From Planococcus sp. MSAK28401 (lineage in GTDB: Bacteria; Bacillota; Bacilli; Bacillales_A; Planococcaceae), in contig NZ_JAAMTH010000009.1 of the NCBI RefSeq assembly GCF_018283455.1, forward strand, positions 62,001 through 126,000: 64,000 nucleotides of DNA, given 5' to 3'. Of the stretch, positions 60,401 through 64,000 are shown in pieces (within the stretch, counting starts at the first letter, position 1; every line of letters starts with the position of its first letter). A program made the position numbers and the translations under genes. A model generated the notes under the pieces. The model did no database searches. It had not been told where the DNA came from and saw only the letters and a program-made list of their open reading frames with translations.

Positions 60401-61924
60401 ATGACAAATGCAGTAAACAACCTATCAGGTATGCAAATGACATCGCAAAAGGGTCAACCGAATATTCCGTATCTAGCGAGTGGAATGGCGAATGCAGCTG
60501 TTAAAAAACAGGAAAACGCTTATGTGGCTGATCAAGTTGCACAAGGAGTTACACCATCGTCTGCGGTTTCTGATTGGGATAACAATCACGCTATGCCAGC
60601 CTATCAAAAAGCGGTCGATACCTATAACGATTCCTTATCGGGCATTAGTAACATGAAGTCACTAAATCAGGCTTCAGGGCCGATGGGCAATATTGGACAA
60701 TCTGTAGGGCGTAAGATTTCACAGGGGGCTGCATTTACTGGGGCTGCAACCGGAATAAGTGGCTTTGCAAAAGGTGTCACAGACTTAAAAGAAGCGACTG
60801 TAAAAGGCACAACAGCAATAGGAACAAACATGGTTAACAGCGTTTATAACGAGGAAGGGAACAAATTGGCTAATGGCTTTAAAGCAATTGGTCCGTCAAT
60901 AAAAGCAGGACATTCAGAAGCCATTCAAACATTGGCCGATGCAAACGGCGGAGCGGTAAATGCACAAGCGGCAGTCAGCAACAACTTAGGATATGGCGCT
61001 GCAATCGTTGCGGGAGCGGGTGGATATCGAGCCGGCAAACGTATGGCGAATAAGTTATCTCCATACAAGTCAGCTGTCCAAGAATCAATTTCGTCTCCAA
61101 GCGAAGTCATGCAAATGGCTCAAACTATCACGGATGATCGAGGCAATACGCAAATCGCTCCTGGAGCTGTTAGACAGGTTATTACTCCTGAAGAATCTTA
61201 CATCGAAGTGAAAACCAATAGCGGAGAAAATCGGGTGGTTTCTCGTAAAGGGGCTGGTCATCCAGGACTGCGCAAAGGAGAAGCAGTATATCAAGATCTC
61301 CAAATGCAAGATGACTCGCTGGTAGTAAGCAAACCTAAGGGCTCACAGACAAGCAGTTATCGCTTAGATAGTGGTGGCGGTAGAATCCCATCCAATGTGT
61401 CTGTTCAACAAAATCCGAATAGCTTACTAGGTACAGGGCAGACGAATTCACGACATACACCTATCAGTAAGAAAAATGTTCCGCTCTTTAACCAACACGT
61501 CGATTCAGGAAGCTTCTATGTTGAAGATATGGCTCAAGCTGGATTGGAAAATGTGCAAGTAGTTGTAGAGAAGGATCGTCAGTTTGTAACTGCTCAAAAA
61601 GAGGGCAAGACTTTTCGGGTGTCGCCAGTATATGCCGGTGACAGTCGATTAGGAACAAACGAATCTCGTACAATTCCGATGCAAATATCGAATAACAAAA
61701 TTAAGCCAAACATTGCTAAAGGCTCGAATGTGGCAGTTGATTCCTATGTAGCAGGAAGTGATATTCCTGAAGACTATTACACATCAAACAGTTTGGGAGG
61801 AATGTTCCCGAACAATGATTATTCGAATATGATACCTAACAAACAAATGGAACGAGTACGACGGACACAGCAAAAACGCTCGAACTTAGACTCTGTAAGA
61901 AGAAAACAAGGCATATTGGGGTGA
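57428..61924 (+). CDS. Giant VirB6/TrbL-like membrane protein with four internal repeats
   Basis: A 1498-aa protein. The N-terminal 280 residues contain at least five membrane helices with the VirB6/TrbL look (LMALGPLMVVMWLLPQFKNL, ELIGSIFVQAVHAFVFF). A Gly/Ala/Met-rich stretch follows. Residues about 516-1005 contain four tandem repeats of about 124 aa, each starting KDLAN and containing W-x-x-x-N-x-x-x-F-x-x-x-Y/F, FYGAAV and a KVEGV box. The C-terminal 450 residues are polar. VirB6 proteins line the DNA channel; the long repeat region might bridge the thick wall or bind DNA. Coding DNA repeats are at 58973, 59342, 59714 and 60086. Confidence 0.85.
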   Translation: MFDMVSEKLIQILEESLLWMFESFISPFADLRLITTLIFGRDEDLSSVWGTFRPDELALALGPVYYTVMGLAGIVLLSLIAVNGARISSSGRNPQTRNVLTDFLKDLLFVGIVLLNLPVIYDLLFAINMNIVDLFSSVYDTEEVTRFSSSYEDMSGAAGSSIGTLGLIFVFLILTGLTLWANLYYLMRKVTLIILMALGPLMVVMWLLPQFKNLTGAWFRELIGSIFVQAVHAFVFFTIATVSSADSSFIGTVMVYVLFIPITESIRRLLSVGGDMQGGLAKTGAMFGMAGLAGMAGSIKGAMNDKSVMGAIQEAYKGGSGAMKGKSKSGEDTENGADSLKNTLGANAGSDVGSDTKAEKMLKTGDIFSKGGKAVMGMAGSVAGMGLGPVGAMAGATAGFAAGGALGGVTGRAGAALAQGAASRLEKGKEAASGVPKEGSAEFADAVADTETANWAKENKDSIMADLKERFPNASPADLDKKFDGIQKEKRAGFYQGAQANFKEANANAKNDALGKDLANSSALALADKWGENNQQDFFDQYDQEQPQKAGESRGNYQARRMNAFNDKKAEMRGKFHDAGIEALNGKGLDEPMSKETFLKNLAPAASKLAGVTNQDGYSNAIRGAIDDTQANSNKFAAKDLANASSTALTNNWAKQNKDNFMNDFEKENPRQASESESDYQSRKNTAFNNKKADMQKAFYGAAVESAGGESALESKIEPKAFSDRLAANVQKVEGVSQQSGYSEAVAGAIKTTQANDGKAPAKDLANASSEALTNNWAKQNKGAFMSNYEQANPQLENESDSAYQTRKNTAFNSKKADMQKAFYGAAVTSVGGENALETSIEPKAFSERLATNIQKVEGVSQQSSYNDAIKGAIPVGRANGGKVIAKDLANNSAAALTGNWEQQNKESFMNDYATQNPQAEGESNVAFQQRGAKAFATKKASIQKAFYGAAVQSVGDEANLENAISPDEFSKNLSGNIQKVEGVGNEYQTAMTNAVNNLSGMQMTSQKGQPNIPYLASGMANAAVKKQENAYVADQVAQGVTPSSAVSDWDNNHAMPAYQKAVDTYNDSLSGISNMKSLNQASGPMGNIGQSVGRKISQGAAFTGAATGISGFAKGVTDLKEATVKGTTAIGTNMVNSVYNEEGNKLANGFKAIGPSIKAGHSEAIQTLADANGGAVNAQAAVSNNLGYGAAIVAGAGGYRAGKRMANKLSPYKSAVQESISSPSEVMQMAQTITDDRGNTQIAPGAVRQVITPEESYIEVKTNSGENRVVSRKGAGHPGLRKGEAVYQDLQMQDDSLVVSKPKGSQTSSYRLDSGGGRIPSNVSVQQNPNSLLGTGQTNSRHTPISKKNVPLFNQHVDSGSFYVEDMAQAGLENVQVVVEKDRQFVTAQKEGKTFRVSPVYAGDSRLGTNESRTIPMQISNNKIKPNIAKGSNVAVDSYVAGSDIPEDYYTSNSLGGMFPNNDYSNMIPNKQMERVRRTQQKRSNLDSVRRKQGILG
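58973..60440 (+). repeat. Four in-frame coding repeats of about 370 bp in the VirB6-like gene
   Basis: Repeat units start at 58973, 59342, 59714 and 60086 (369-372 bp apart) and encode KDLAN...FYGAAV...KVEGV units. Units two and three are the most alike; the first is the most diverged. Such arrays can change length by recombination. Confidence 0.85.
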
Positions 61925-61931
61925 GGACTGA

Positions 61932-63869
61932 ATGAGAATAGCAGGTGAACAAAAAGCTCAAGAAGAATCCGCCCTGAAGCGAGGCGCCAAAAACGTTGCG
62001 AAGAAACAAGCGAAAAAGCTTGGCAAAAAGGCGCTGAAAAAGTACGGCAAAGTCGCAGCAAAAGCTGCGGCAAAGGCCGGCCTTGCAGGAATAAAGGCTG
62101 TTATTTCTTTCCTAATTGGCTTGGGAGCTCCAGTAATTCTTACGATCATTGGCGTGTTGCTATTTATCGTCTTGGTCCTTGTAGCTACATCCATGCTATT
62201 TTCATGGGGAGAGAGTACAGATCTTGAATCGGATGCTTACGAATTGAAAGAGTACATCGAGCAGGCATCTTACAATTCGATTGATCAATCAAAAATCGAA
62301 CAACGCCCTTATCAAGTTCCACCTGAATTAATTGTTTCTGCAATGCAAATTTATGAAGCAAACAGCGAAAAGAGTGCTTCATCAAAAGAAGCGGTCGATT
62401 TATTCGTAGAAGCTTTAAAACCAACGTTTAACTATACAGTAAGAGAAGGTTATGTTGAATCTGAACAAACAACGTGTAAAAAAGGTGAATGCGATACAGT
62501 CAAAAACAAAATACCATTTGAAATGAATTTGTTTACTTCTGTACAAGCATGGGACCGAACGATGGAAATAGATAATACAGCTCACTATAACGATTGGCAA
62601 GAATCGGTGCTTCATAAGACGGATTACGAAAAAACACCAGTCAAAGATGAAGATGGAAACATCATCCCTGGCGAGTATTGGTGGAAGCCGATTCCTTATA
62701 CGATTACTACAAAATCCCGCTCACAAACCTTTGTATCGACTCCTGCTGAAACAATGGATTATTCCTATTTTGATACGGTTCTGCGCGGTGAACCTTTCAA
62801 TTATGGACAAACAGACATCCAAATGGTTGAAGCGATTTATATGGCCACTGGGGGCGATATTCGCTATTCAGAATGGGCATCAGGTAATTCCTTCATTGGA
62901 TTCGATGGAACGGTCGTACCCGGCAGCAGCATACCGACAGAGTTTATGGAAGTCTATCTTGCTGCAGAAAAAGCTTATAGCGTGGAATGGTATTATCTGG
63001 CCGCTTTTCATTATGTAGAGACGGCTTTCAGTACACACCCCACGATGATCTCATCGGCCGGTGCAGTAGGTCATATGCAGTTTCTTCCTTGTACATGGGT
63101 TGGGTGGGGATACCCGGGATGTAACGGGAACGGTTCATTCCAAATACCTGAGAAAGACATGAACGATCCCATCATTATTCAAAAATACGGCGGTTACGGA
63201 ATTGACGCTGATAAAAACGGCAAGGCAAGTCCATGGGAGATAAAAGATGCCATCTTTGCAACCGCTCGCTATATGAACGCAATGGGATGGCAACGGGGTA
63301 AAGATGCGGCGATTTTCAATTACAACCGGAGTCACGCCTATGTCGACAAGATTAATGAATATGCGAACAAGTTTAAGTCTGAAGCAACTTTAAAACCTGC
63401 TGATGGTGAAATTCCAAAACTGGTACCAGGCTCCTTTATGCGGCCGACAATCGGTAGAAATTCGTCCCCTTATGGTCCGCGTTCTTTAGGGTCACGGAGT
63501 TTCCATTACGGGATGGATATTGCAAGTACAACCGCTCCTCCGGTAGTAGCAGTTGCAAATGGAGTAGTCACTCGTTCAGTCACAGGATGCCCGCAAAACG
63601 GACGGTTAGGAAGTACGTGCGGTGGCGGATGGGGCAATCACTTGTGGGTTAAATTCAATGTTGGTGGCAGAACCTACGAAGCGGTTTATGCCCATTTGTC
63701 CAGAGTGGCCGTATCCCAGGGTCAAACAGTTACACAGGGACAAATGCTCGGAAACATGGGGAACAGCGGAAGTTCAACCGGAATGCATTTACATTTCGAA
63801 TTACACTCACCAGCAAGGACGGGAAATAGCAATGCGCTAAATCCGGCTCTTTACATTCCAATGAATTGA
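61932..63869 (+). CDS. VirB1-like cell wall hydrolase: SLT lysozyme plus M23 peptidase
   Basis: A 645-aa protein. A very basic N-terminus (Lys/Ala-rich to about 60) precedes one membrane helix (about 62-92). A linker to about 320 leads to a lytic transglycosylase/lysozyme domain (about 325-470; HYVETAFSTHP with catalytic Glu, SAGAVGHMQFLPCTWVGWG). The C-terminal 150 residues are an M23 peptidase with HYGMDIA, AHLSRV and HLHFEL zinc-binding motifs. Two wall-cutting activities in one protein are typical of Gram-positive conjugation hydrolases. It opens peptidoglycan for the channel. It follows the VirB6-like gene by 7 bases. Confidence 0.92.
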   Translation: MRIAGEQKAQEESALKRGAKNVAKKQAKKLGKKALKKYGKVAAKAAAKAGLAGIKAVISFLIGLGAPVILTIIGVLLFIVLVLVATSMLFSWGESTDLESDAYELKEYIEQASYNSIDQSKIEQRPYQVPPELIVSAMQIYEANSEKSASSKEAVDLFVEALKPTFNYTVREGYVESEQTTCKKGECDTVKNKIPFEMNLFTSVQAWDRTMEIDNTAHYNDWQESVLHKTDYEKTPVKDEDGNIIPGEYWWKPIPYTITTKSRSQTFVSTPAETMDYSYFDTVLRGEPFNYGQTDIQMVEAIYMATGGDIRYSEWASGNSFIGFDGTVVPGSSIPTEFMEVYLAAEKAYSVEWYYLAAFHYVETAFSTHPTMISSAGAVGHMQFLPCTWVGWGYPGCNGNGSFQIPEKDMNDPIIIQKYGGYGIDADKNGKASPWEIKDAIFATARYMNAMGWQRGKDAAIFNYNRSHAYVDKINEYANKFKSEATLKPADGEIPKLVPGSFMRPTIGRNSSPYGPRSLGSRSFHYGMDIASTTAPPVVAVANGVVTRSVTGCPQNGRLGSTCGGGWGNHLWVKFNVGGRTYEAVYAHLSRVAVSQGQTVTQGQMLGNMGNSGSSTGMHLHFELHSPARTGNSNALNPALYIPMN

Positions 63870-63907
63870 TCAATATATTGAAATCTGTTTAAAAAAGGGG
63901 TGATCGC

Positions 63908-64000
63908 ATGAGAAGTCTTACATTAAACCAATGGGCGCTAGTTTCTCTCCCTGTAATCTTTGGGGGCATGGGAGTTATGCTGGCAATGACATCGATTCAA
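63908..64000 (+). CDS. Start of a further T4SS gene, cut by window edge
   Basis: An ATG at 63908 with AAAAGGGGTGATC upstream opens a frame of 31 codons, MRSLTLNQWALVSLPVIFGG and further hydrophobic residues, that runs to the window end. The first helix is membrane-bound. It follows the hydrolase by 38 bases, so it is probably the next transfer gene. Confidence 0.65.
   Translation, partial: MRSLTLNQWALVSLPVIFGGMGVMLAMTSIQ

Overview
The window is part of a large, low-to-mid GC conjugative plasmid (or plasmid-like integrative element) from a Gram-positive host, most likely Bacillales (Bacillaceae or Planococcaceae). Supporting points: strong GGAGG-type ribosome binding sites and sigma-A-like promoters throughout; a TubR/TubZ (tubulin-like, type III) partition cassette of the kind known from large Bacillus plasmids; a Gram-positive type IV secretion system with PrgI, VirB4 and VirD4 homologues; a cell-wall-binding CWB2 protein; and a beta clamp ending in a Bacillus-like LILPVRTY. 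No rRNA, tRNA, insertion sequence or CRISPR array was seen. Two genes run off the edges (left 1-302, right 63908-64000).

Layout. 1-6.3 kb (minus): plasmid DNA-metabolism genes: nucleotidyltransferase-like protein, N6-adenine methyltransferase-like protein, a run of four DUF3846-like domains in three overlapping genes, SSB, and small unknowns. 6.4-13.3 kb (minus): two very large exported surface proteins (beta-propeller plus eight PKD repeats; CWB2). 13.3-22 kb (minus): a Tad-type pilus operon (CpaE-like, CpaB, TadZ/MinD-like, TadA ATPase, TadB, TadC, three tandem 54-aa pilins, a pseudopilin, and a pseudopilin fused to an M23 peptidase). 22.3-28.6 kb (minus): two replication-relaxation-like proteins, an S1-domain RNA-binding protein and the VirD4 coupling protein. 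28.7-36.8 kb (mostly plus): repeat-rich maintenance region with possible oriT-like repeats, tubC-like iterons, tubR, tubZ, five 53-bp tandem repeats, a TubY-like gene, a candidate sRNA, a probable replication initiator and a degenerate tyrosine recombinase. 36.8-39.1 kb (plus): three genes including a lipoprotein. 39.1-44.9 kb (minus): Rad52-like annealing protein, DnaN clamp, two unknowns, then an E2-like protein, a JAMM/JAB protease and a ThiF/E1-like protein, resembling the PRTRC ubiquitin-like system. 45.2-48.5 kb (plus): CpaE-like protein, DUF4258 protein and a primase-like protein. 48.9-53.2 kb: an AT-rich cargo island with a GHKL (sacsin/Hsp90-like) ATPase and an AlbA_2-TIR protein, a candidate anti-phage defence pair. 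53.5-64 kb (plus): type IV secretion operon (VirB2-like pilin, PrgI/VirB3-like, VirB4 partner, VirB4, a giant VirB6-like protein with four internal repeats, and a VirB1-like SLT-M23 cell wall hydrolase).

The most striking non-coding feature is that most operons begin with a conserved leader that ends in an intrinsic terminator immediately before the first gene. Two unrelated leader families are visible. Family A (four copies, near 4.85, 5.82, 45.0 and 46.87 kb) precedes DNA-metabolism genes (SSB cluster, Rad52-like/DnaN/E1-E2-JAB cluster, primase-like cluster). Family B (five copies, near 22.0, 24.3, 28.7, 36.8 and 53.55 kb), marked by the box GGAGCACCC, precedes the Tad pilus, S1, VirD4, lipoprotein and type IV secretion operons. 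This suggests two plasmid-wide attenuation or antitermination regulons, one for DNA handling and one for transfer. A second plasmid-wide signal is the heptamer GGAGCGG, which I saw roughly forty times on the two strands against two or three expected, but not in the defence island.

Limits: all calls are from reading the sequence; no database search was run, and family names for divergent proteins are judgements from motifs.
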